In this document: one piece after another, positions 1 to 6,927 of the stretch
How positions within the stretch are numbered: position 1 is the first letter of the stretch
Layout: each line of letters opens with the position of its first letter
NCBI GenBank assembly: GCA_028274465.1
Contig: CM051455.1
Span: 99,270,365 to 99,334,364, forward strand
From: Plantago ovata
Taxonomy: Eukaryota; Streptophyta; Magnoliopsida; Lamiales; Plantaginaceae
Reading direction: 5' to 3'
Length of the DNA: 64,000 nucleotides
Made by a program: the position numbers and the translations under genes
Notes under the pieces: generated by a model
Told to the model about the DNA's origin: nothing
The model's input: only the letters and a program-made list of their open reading frames with translations
Database searches by the model: none

Positions 1-1272
1 CAATTCGAGTGCTTTACCAACGAATTGAAGCAAGTCCTCAAGAGCGCCACCGGAACAAATGTTTCGAACGAAGTATGCCGAATATGCAAGAACTATGGGC
101 ATGGGGCTCATATGTGTAGATCGGAGTTGGCATACGACGATGGCAACTGGGCTCGAGGAGGCGAAGAAGAAGCCTTTGCTACGGAGTTTGGTACTCAAGA
201 AGTTAGCTACGGGCAAGACGGTAGGAACCCTCGAGGTGGATTTTTGAGAAGGGGATTCCACAACAATCAAGGATATGCACCGGCTAACCACACTTATGGA
301 CCTAACCAAGACCGTAGTAGGCTAAACTATGGAAATGATCACTGCGAAAACCCCGCTCCGAAAGAGCCACAGAAGTCGAAGTCGGCTCAACTGATGGAGA
401 ACTTGCAAAAGATGGTCGAGCACACACAAAGTTTTCTCAAACGTTATGAAGAAGATTCCGAGAAGACTAGGGCAAGGCTTGATAGGTTGGAAGAAAGCAC
501 TAGGCTTGCCCATCAAAAGATGCAAGAGTTGATCGACCGAGGAGCAAGTAGGGAGCAAGGCAAGTTGCCTAGCAACACTGTGAAGTCGAATGCCATTACA
601 TTGGCTGGTGATGTACCTGAAGAAATCACCATCAAGAAGGTTGTTAAGTGCGAGTGTTGCATGAAGGAAGAACTTCTACAGGCTGAGGAAGAAGAAAAGG
701 ACCTTGGTTCTAACACAAGTGATGAGGAGCAAGAGGATCCCGAACCACTCCCTAAAAGTTTCGATGTTAAGGTAGGGATTGGTGAGCTTGAAGATGTCCG
801 TGCCACACTAGACACGGGATCCTACTCAAACATAATCCCTTTGAATGTGTTTGAAAAGAGCAACCTTGGAAAACTATCTGAGCAAAGGGCTATTCTGCAA
901 CTGGCGGATGGATCCTTTATGAGACCCGAGGGCGTTGTGAAAAATGTGCTGGTCAAGATTGGTGAAGCATCTATATACACCAATTTCGTAGTTATGCCGG
1001 CGTCTGCACCTGGAACGGGGGATGTCATAGTCTTAGGGCAAACGTTCTCTACTAAACTACGCTCCGTGATGGACATCTACCAAAGAACTTGCACTATTGA
1101 AGTAGATGGCAAGCAACACGTGTTGAAAGCCATATCTGATCCACCTGATCCGCCTGATATTACTACTCACTACTATGGTCTTGCAGCCTATATTCTTTCT
1201 TATTCACAGGTTCGTGGCATGGAGAGGAGATCAATGAAGGGGAAGCCTAGTACCCGCAAAAAGAAGAGATAG
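1..1272 (+). CDS. Gag-protease polyprotein, C-terminal part (copy A)
   Basis: The reading frame is open from the first base; the start lies off the window. A CCHC zinc knuckle (CRICKNYGHGAHMC, bases 76-117) would bind RNA in the nucleocapsid. A glycine/arginine-rich stretch and a coiled-coil-like charged segment follow (about bases 370-540). An acidic linker leads to a retroviral-type aspartic protease with the active-site triad DTG at 811-819 (context ATLDTGSYSNIIP). The protein ends in the basic tail STRKKKR and a stop at 1270-1272. In typical Athila elements this frame continues into reverse transcriptase; here it stops after the protease, as in copies B and E. No internal stop is seen, so this is the best-preserved protease of the five copies. 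The nearest match in the window is copy E. Confidence 0.88.
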   Translation, partial: QFECFTNELKQVLKSATGTNVSNEVCRICKNYGHGAHMCRSELAYDDGNWARGGEEEAFATEFGTQEVSYGQDGRNPRGGFLRRGFHNNQGYAPANHTYGPNQDRSRLNYGNDHCENPAPKEPQKSKSAQLMENLQKMVEHTQSFLKRYEEDSEKTRARLDRLEESTRLAHQKMQELIDRGASREQGKLPSNTVKSNAITLAGDVPEEITIKKVVKCECCMKEELLQAEEEEKDLGSNTSDEEQEDPEPLPKSFDVKVGIGELEDVRATLDTGSYSNIIPLNVFEKSNLGKLSEQRAILQLADGSFMRPEGVVKNVLVKIGEASIYTNFVVMPASAPGTGDVIVLGQTFSTKLRSVMDIYQRTCTIEVDGKQHVLKAISDPPDPPDITTHYYGLAAYILSYSQVRGMERRSMKGKPSTRKKKR

Positions 1273-1531
1273 GCGCATCAAGAATGAATGTACGACAGGA
1301 GTCGAGTCAAAGACTTTAAACAATGACGCTATCCGGGAGGCAACCCGGAATTTTTATCGCTTTCTTTACTGCTTTTCTGCATGCATTCATTGTTGAACTA
1401 TTTGCTTCTCGTATGCGAATTTGTTCATGTCTGTGTCGTATATGCTTATGTTTGAGTGAGATTTTTCGAGTGGTTTTTTGAAAAAATTGGTTTCGGGGAT
1501 TAAAACCGCATTTTCTGACGACGGGAACCGT

Positions 1532-1589
1532 CTCCCCGCATTGGGGAGCACGGGGCGAACCGCCCCGCACGTGGGGCGAACCGCCCCAC
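1532..1589 (+). repeat. GC-rich palindrome cluster, internal (copy A)
   Basis: Three inverted repeats lie in a row. The first is CTCCCC/GGGGAG around a 5-nt loop (1532-1548). Then come two units with the arms GGGGCG and CGCCCC around AAC (1552-1566 and 1571-1589, the second extended by GTG/CAC). Related palindromes occupy the same place in B (about 15095-15140), C (about 37275-37385), D (about 47119-47230) and E (about 57535-57560), and also sit just upstream of the TATA box in the LTRs. Their position, after gag-pro and before a leader-like stretch, would suit an internal promoter. That role is inference. Confidence 0.7.
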
Positions 1590-2393
1590 GGCTCCAGATG
1601 TTCAAAAACGCGGATTTCTTCCCCTTTTCCTCATTTTCTTCATATTTCATCATTCCTCCTCCCAAAAAACCCGAAAAACGCGATTTCATCTTCAAATCTT
1701 CATAACTTCTTCATTTCTTGACCAAATTAAGTGTTCTTTAGCCTAAATCAAAGCCTATTACATGATCTATCATCCCATCCGAACAGATTTCGTCCTAATG
1801 TGTTAGATTTTCAGATCTGAGGTACCATCCTTAGAACCCTAATTTTCGAATTTGGGGGTTTTCTAATTTGAGCCTCATTTATGCTTATTTGATGCATGGG
1901 TATGTTGTTTGTATGATTAGACATGTTATTTACTATCAATTGCATGCTCAATTTTGCTTGGGTTGTTGATTTGGGTATTTTGCTACTAGATGATATATCT
2001 TGTTATGCAATATGTCTTTATCTTTGATTTCTTGCATATGATTGTGTTTATTGATGTAATGTTGGTAGATTTGACGATAGAATGCTTAATTGTTGAGTAT
2101 GAGGATTTATGATAGTAGAATTTTTCGCTACTATGGTATGAATTGAGCCTTGTTATCTAGGATATTGGTTGTCTAGTAAGAGCATGATGTGATGTATTGC
2201 ATGTAGTAGTTACATTGGTATGTTGCATAATGAAGAAGCTAGGCTAGACATTACGGTTTGGGGAGCTCGATTGTTGATTTTATCACTTGATTATTTCGTT
2301 CTTACACTAGCATATGCATGAGTCAGTTTTGTGTCATACGAGGTACTAACTGCTGTTTGTAGGAACCATACCAAGGGAAAGGAGCATTCCCGT
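1590..2393 (+). other. Leader-like region with possible intron (copy A)
   Basis: This stretch has no ORF of note. A pyrimidine-rich leader (about 1610-1820) is followed by a candidate splice donor, CTGAG/GTACC, at 1821/1822. An AT-rich stretch of about 540 bases then ends in a pyrimidine-rich candidate acceptor, TGTTTGTAG, at 2354-2362. The ORF at 2394 begins shortly after. The same donor-like and acceptor-like sequences are visible in reverse orientation in copies B, D and E. The interpretation as a spliced leader rests on sequence features only. Confidence 0.45.
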
Positions 2394-2750
2394 ATGATTG
2401 CTGTGAAGAACCATGTCAAAAAAGGTGACCTCGATAGATGTGCGTTCGAGCCAAGGGGTTTTGCAACAACGTCGTGGATTATCCAAGAGGAGGAGCTAGA
2501 GTACACCTGGAGTAAGGACTCCTATGCCTATTCATGCACCACCGAAGGGACAGAAACCATTATTACGTCAGCGCTCCATCACAAGGACTGCAAAGTTCGA
2601 GTGAACTGGAAGGCACCGGGACATTCTCGCCGCGATGGATTCAATCTTGAGTTCGAAGTTGCTAGAAGGTTCCGAAGCGCTAGCTTGGTTCCAAAACATA
2701 ATGACATGGGTGCCCATCCCCTCGTTGGGGTGCCCCTTGCCTGCCTCTAA
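2394..2750 (+). CDS. Conserved unidentified ORF of the Athila-like family (copy A)
   Basis: I do not recognise this product (about 118 residues). It is preceded by a possible intron acceptor at 2361-2362; the chosen start is the first ATG after that point, and the frame is also open upstream to 2331. The core AFEPRGFATTSWIIQEEELE, then TWSKDSYAYSCTTEGTE and SALHHKDCKVRVNW, is shared with B (13911-14288), D (45949-46392) and E (56373-56729). Copies A and E lack a seven-codon segment present in B and D, so the length difference keeps the frame. There is no signal peptide or membrane segment, and the composition is mixed and soluble-looking. It occupies the place where pol lies in autonomous Athila elements. 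It could be a captured host exon or a remnant of an extra retroelement gene. Confidence 0.55.
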   Translation: MIAVKNHVKKGDLDRCAFEPRGFATTSWIIQEEELEYTWSKDSYAYSCTTEGTETIITSALHHKDCKVRVNWKAPGHSRRDGFNLEFEVARRFRSASLVPKHNDMGAHPLVGVPLACL

Positions 2751-2927
2751 AGGGAGCATCATATAGACATCGGTCGGATCCACCATAGAGAATGTGGTCG
2801 AAATTGAAAAAATGGTAGAAGACTTCTGAGTATCCGAGCAGCTTACTGAAACCTTATCGTGGTGTAAAACGTTGGAGGGGGAGGTCCTGATACCACTGCC
2901 CTTTCCCCTTCAACAGTTCACATCCTA

Positions 2928-3210
2928 TTGGAGGGCTTCAGGATGGAGGATTCCATAACAGCGGCGGCTAATCTTGAGAATTCTACCTGCCACTACAACT
3001 ATACTAGTGAGGATGTGCGTAACAGTAGTGACAATGAAGGCCATACGGGCAACGATGATACTAACGGAGGAGTTGTTCCTATCCGACCCATAATTGAAAC
3101 TACCACGCCTACCAGAAGACCTGATGACACCCTATGAAGCTCCCAGAGGAGGCCCAATAACTCACAAGCAGCACACTCAGCCGACCGAGGCCAAACCGTG
3201 GGGTAACATC
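2928..3210 (+). CDS. Acidic low-complexity ORF region (copy A), two overlapping frames
   Basis: One frame (2928-3137) encodes an Asn/Asp/Glu-rich peptide of 69 residues (NEGHTGNDDT-like core) that is matched in E at 55985-56194. A second frame, ending with TEAKPWGNI and a stop near 3210, is conserved in B (13447-13686) and E (55909-56148). Which frame, if either, is translated cannot be decided by eye. It could be the downstream exon of the unidentified ORF. No known domain is recognised. Confidence 0.3.
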
Positions 3211-3792
3211 TAGTATCACATCTTATTTCCTCATTTTCTTACTGCTAGGGACTAGCGTTAATTTCATGAGGGGGGATGGGATTTAAGTGATCTGATGTTG
3301 TTAGTTTGGAGCTTGGTATTGGTAAGATGAGTGTAGTACCTCGCATGCTTTATCCGTCTGCATTTGCATTTGCACGTTTACCGCTTTCTTAGATTTTTTA
3401 GGTTGCATTTCACTACATTCATCCTAGGATAGTTTTGCATGTTTTATATGGAGTTTATTGCCGAATTTTTTGAACCTTTTTATTGGGTAGATCAACCAAC
3501 TATGCCATTAATCGTATGCTTCATCTCTATGAATTTGTTTGAGGTTTTTCTCGCTTGGCTTGTCACATTTATGTATTGCACTTAGTTAAGCATGGTAGTC
3601 TCGACATCACTTAGTGGTGTTTTCTCTACTGCGGTTCACGAAGGCCTTTATAATAGGATGATGCATGTTAGGGTCTTATGGTTGTTTTCCCGAGTAATTA
3701 TGTACCTAAGAGGCAACAAGTCTTCACCATGCTTTGAGATTGCTAAATGCCTAGGAAGGAGGTAGTGTGAGGTTGTGTGATCCTTTGTTTAT
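3211..3792 (+). other. Non-coding AT-rich 3' region (copy A)
   Basis: There is no supported gene. The sequence is AT-rich and closely matched, in reverse orientation, by the corresponding stretches of B, D and E. It appears to be part of the long 3' non-coding region of the family. Confidence 0.6.
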
Positions 3793-3925
3793 AACCTATT
3801 CTTCCGAATAGGTTTGGGGAGGGGTTACACCATCATAGACTTGTTTCTGTTTTTATTTTCGTATCGTGGGTTTATTTTTCCTTTTCCGTAAATTTTGTAC
3901 TCCAACCTATTCTTTCGAATAGGTT
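3793..3925 (+). repeat. Paired 9-bp hairpins (copy A)
   Basis: Two near-identical inverted repeats, 3793-3814 and 3904-3925, have arms AACCTATTC and GAATAGGTT with a 4-nt loop (TTCC or TTTC). Each is followed by TGGGG. The pair recurs with the same spacing in B (12734-12755 and 12848-12869), C (near 36445 and 36548), D (near 44735 and 44850) and E (near 55210 and 55322). It may be a structural RNA signal in the genomic transcript. Confidence 0.75.
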
Positions 3926-3977
3926 TGGGGAAGTTGTGTGAGTCATTTTGTTTCTCTTTTTGTTATGCTACTGCTGG

Positions 3978-4125
3978 CTAGAAAAAAAATCGAAAAAAAA
4001 AGAAGAAAGAAAAAATTCCAGAAAAGAAAAGAGAAAAAGAAAAAGAAAAAAAAAATTTGGAAAGAAAAAAGAAAACAAAAGACCCCAAAAAAGCAAAGAA
4101 GGGTCCAAAAAAGAAAGCCAAATAG
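3978..4125 (+). repeat. Purine-rich A/G tract
   Basis: This is a low-complexity tract of about 150 bases made almost only of A and G on the sense strand, including many AAAAAG and GAAAAG runs. Matching T/C tracts are seen on the + strand in B (12590-12690), C (36255-36395) and D (44545-44690); in E it is mostly deleted. The lysine-rich ORFs it produces are not genes. Confidence 0.85.
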
Positions 4126-4687
4126 CAGTTTAGCAAAGTATTGAGTCTTATTTTCCATTTTTGTAATGTTCGTAATCGTGGTTTTTATTTTTTATCTTTT
4201 CGTCTTGATTGTCATCTGTTCTAGACCACCATCGTCCTGCCATTAAGGAAGTGGTGAATAGCTTAAGACTTTACTTGAGAGATGGGTAGAATAGGGGAGT
4301 GTTATCTTTTATAGGGAACCCTCCTTCGTTTGATGAGAGCCAGTACTGGTTCGACCTCTTTTGATGAAAAGTCTTAACATGGTGGAACAACAGTAAGTCC
4401 TCAGTTTCATAGGCACGGGGCAACCATTCGTATCTTAGCATGCTTCATTACGTCGTCACTGACTAGGTCCAGGTAGAGAATGTTACGAGAGACTATCTTG
4501 TCTTGACATAAGTGCTTATGTGGATGTGTATAAGTCAATCGACGTATTCTTCAACCTATATTCATGCTTTGATTTATATGGTTTTTGTTCATATGTTATT
4601 TGATAGATTCAGTAGACTAGTTCATTTTATTTGGCATGAGACTCCATTTTGTGTCTTGCATGTTTTTTGTATTAGAGTCTAGCTTAG
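4126..4687 (+). other. 3' untranslated region (copy A)
   Basis: There is no supported gene. The stretch contains the short palindrome ACATAAG/CTTATGT near 4507-4522. It is well conserved in B, C, D and E, which suggests it belongs to the family rather than to flanking DNA. Confidence 0.55.
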
Positions 4688-4724
4688 TTGCTTGAGGACA
4701 AGCAAAGGTTCGGTTTGGGGAGTT
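4688..4724 (+). promoter_or_regulatory. Hairpin and polypurine-like tract before the 3' LTR (copy A)
   Basis: A perfect 7-bp hairpin, TTGCTTG/CAAGCAA with loop AGGA (4688-4705), lies just before a G-rich tract (4711-4724, GGTTTGGGGAG) that abuts the LTR. The tract is the likely plus-strand priming site. The same hairpin and tract precede the LTR in B, C, D and E. From memory, a similar motif is widespread in Athila-group elements. Confidence 0.75.
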
Positions 4725-6014
4725 TGATGAATGTGTATTTTACACTTTCATTCGAGTCTTTTTCACCTATTTTAGCTATCATCTATGTTACTTTAGCTAT
4801 ATTTTAGTGCATTTTATTAGAATAGTGTCACGTTTCCCTTTAGATTTTATTTTACAGGTTTTGGTTGAAATTCGAAGATTTCCGGGAAATTATATTGAAG
4901 TTGACAAGGAATTGGTGTTCCAGAGGCCTATTTGGAGTATCTGAAGGTTTCCGGATAGGATTTGGAGTCTAGGGGTCGAATCTGGAGGTTAGAAGGCTAC
5001 TAGAAGTCAGAAACCGAGTCCGAAAGGGGAAGAAGTCCAAAAACGCGTCGAAAACGCAGAATTCCGCGAAAAACCCGCCGGTCGAACCGCCGCAGATGTG
5101 GGGCGAACCGCCGGGCGTGTGGGGCGAACCGCCCCACAGTAATCCGAAGCCTATATATAGTTGCTCTGTTTTCTCCGAAAATCATATCTTTCCAGACCTA
5201 CTTTCTCACCTCTCTCTGTACTTTTAGGTAGGGACTTCCCAGAGCCTGTTCTGGGGGTCCGTAGCTTAGGGGACACTTTGTCATAGCGGATTGGAGCTTG
5301 TAGGATCGCAATTCTTCGGAGATTGACAACCTTCGGTAACTTGTATCTTACAGTTTAATCTACTTATTTTATATATCTTTCAATATGTTTTCTTCTATGA
5401 TTTCTGTTGATTGCATGCCTATTATGAGTAGCTAAACTTATCGTTGGTGGTAGTATGTGAATTCTTAGCGAAGGGAAGATAATCATGCTAATGGCTATAT
5501 CGCGCATTATACTCCGTGTCATTGCTTTATTTCGTTGATCAGGCACAGCCTAAATTCTCGTATGTTGTATTAATTATTATGCACAATTGGACACTTGTCG
5601 ACCTGGATGCGAGTTTATCTTCGTAGTGTTGAATAATTACGGAACACATTAGGACAATAGTGATTGACTTGTCAGACCAATTATCTTCGTAGTGCTTAAT
5701 AATTGCAACAGGACACTAGATTGATTCAAAGATCTCTATGCAAGACCGAGGAATTTATGCATGATTATCGACCCGTTATGCTTTGAAGGATCATACTATC
5801 ACCAATCTCCATTATCTGTTAGAAAACCCCTTTGCTATCTGTCTGCTGTTTTCATATTCTATATTAGATTTGATAAAGCTAGTTATAGTCCTGAGAGAAT
5901 GACACTCGAGTCATTCTACTGCTACACTACGGTTTTCGTTGTAGTTGTGGATTGCCTTTGGCTAATTACAAATATTATTTGCTGAATTAGAATCTGACAA
6001 ATTTCGGTTCATCA
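4725..6014 (+). repeat. 3' LTR of Athila-like copy A
   Basis: It is about 1290 bp with extended terminal inverted repeats TGATGAA and TTCATCA. It contains GC palindromes (5098-5137), a TATA box (5152-5159) and the two-unit ACTACGAAGATAA duplication typical of the A/B/E LTR group. Its last 30 or so bases instead match the C/D/solo LTR group, so it looks recombinant. The candidate right target-site base run is TAATT (6015-6019); the left one is off the window. Confidence 0.9.
5098..5159 (+). promoter_or_regulatory. LTR promoter: GC palindromes and TATA box (copy A)
   Basis: Units of the type GGGGCG-AAC-CGCCCC lie immediately upstream of TATATATA (5152-5159), which is the expected core promoter for the retrotransposon transcript. 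Transcription would start about 30 bases downstream. The other LTRs have the same arrangement with one to four palindromes. Confidence 0.7.
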
Positions 6015-6541
6015 TAATTCAGAGCACAGGCTAGGGAATTTTTGCATAGAAAGGAAATGTGAGTTAAATAATTTTTTCTTTCTCTAACTCTTCATTTATA
6101 TAGTATCTCTGTTATGTGAGAAGCTCAATGGTTTTGAGTTCTAAGCAAGGGTAAAACATAGATTCATTGAGTTAGTGGAGCCTTTGCATTAAATGCGTAC
6201 TGGTCCACTAACACAAAACTGTCAGAGCATGCTTTCTCTTTGTAATATTAACCGTTAGATCATCAACTGATTTAAAATCAATGGCCACGATTGTATTTCA
6301 TGTCATGATTTACAATGAGTTTATATGTGCCACGATTAACGTCACAATTGATTTTACCTTGATTCACGGGATTTGATCTCTTTTACTTCAACGCTAATTG
6401 CTTGCTGAAGCATACAAGAATCTTTTCAGCACTTTTAATCCTTCTGACTTTAGCAATTAATTTTCTAGTAACAAGCCTTGTAGTTGTTGAAAGTTCCCCC
6501 TTAATCAAATATCTCATTTATTCTTAGGGTCAAAGATATTT
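6015..6541 (-). other. 3' flank of the SIRE-like pol, possible partial 3' LTR
   Basis: There is no gene. On the minus strand a purine tract AAGGGGGAA (about 6494-6502) could be the polypurine tract, and a TATA-like ATATAAAT lies further on (near 6095-6104), so this could be the beginning of a diverged 3' LTR. It does not align convincingly to the 5' LTR by eye. Confidence 0.35.
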
Positions 6542-6904
6542 CTGAGTTCCCGTCTCAGTAAATTCTTTTTATATTGAGATATTTTTAGGTAAGTTCTGAG
6601 AAGCATTTTTGCTCTTTGCTGAGTTCCCGTCTCAGATTTTTCTTTTGATACTTGAATACCTGTTTCAGTATCCTTGTTTGTCTGAATGCCAGTTTCAGCA
6701 ATCTTTGAAGTTTTCTTACTGAGTACCCGTCTCAGTGAGTGATCAAGTTTCCTAACAAATACCCGGTTTGAAGGAATTACTTGCTGAAAGCCTGTTTCAA
6801 CAAACATTTAGTGTACAACCATCTCTTTTTAGAGAAGTCATTGGAAAGGGACTTTTCAAGGAATAATTTTAAGCAACCATTGGCTTGTTGAATGCCTATT
6901 TCAG
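6542..6904 (-). repeat. Cluster of seven 17-nt hairpin units
   Basis: Units start at 6542, 6619, 6652, 6682, 6719, 6784 and 6888. On the + strand each is a 5-bp stem (CTGAG/CTCAG, CTGAA/TTCAG or a wobble variant) around a 7-nt loop fitting NNCCNRT, most often TTCCCGT or TACCCGT. Stem letters change together on both sides between units, and several stems extend to 6-8 bp. Four units share one reading frame (ETGIQ-like peptide) but others do not, so the repeat seems to act at the nucleic-acid level. Confidence 0.75.
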
Positions 6905-6927
6905 CAATCCACCAAATGTATCGCTTT

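Larger units (their letters stand above)
1..6014 (+). mobile_element. Athila-like LTR retrotransposon copy A, 3' part
   Basis: This is the 3' part of a Ty3/gypsy element of Athila-like type; its 5' LTR and Gag start lie left of the window. In sense order it holds the end of gag-protease (1-1272), GC palindromes (1532-1589), a leader and possible intron, a conserved unidentified ORF (2394-2750), an acidic region (about 2928-3210), paired hairpins (3793-3925), a purine tract (3978-4125), a hairpin plus polypurine-like tract (4688-4724) and the 3' LTR (4725-6014). No reverse transcriptase, RNase H or integrase can be read in any frame, and copies B, D and E share this layout, so the absence is a family trait. 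The element probably lies inside the SIRE-like copia that starts at 6015, but the left junction is outside the window. Confidence 0.85.

Noticed and set aside
3938..4158. Lysine-rich and phenylalanine-rich ORFs in the purine/pyrimidine tracts (also near 12475-12720, 36214-36619 and 44478-44762)
   Set aside because: They are translations of low-complexity A/G or T/C tracts on both strands, with no conserved residues between copies.
5098..5137. GC palindromes considered as a CRISPR-like array
   Set aside because: The units are short inverted repeats without regular spacers, in a plant retrotransposon promoter; there are no cas genes and no bacterial context.
6743..6756. Fourteen-base match to the first bases of the SIRE-like LTR (TGTTAGGAAACTTG), a possible 3' LTR start
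   Set aside because: The match stops after 14 bases and no purine-rich tract precedes it on the minus strand; the purine tract lies near 6494-6502 instead.
6514..6807. Repeat protein with ETGIQ units as a functional gene (envelope-like)
   Set aside because: Units occur in more than one frame and outside the ORF, and there is no signal peptide or membrane segment, so the nucleic-acid repeat is the better explanation.
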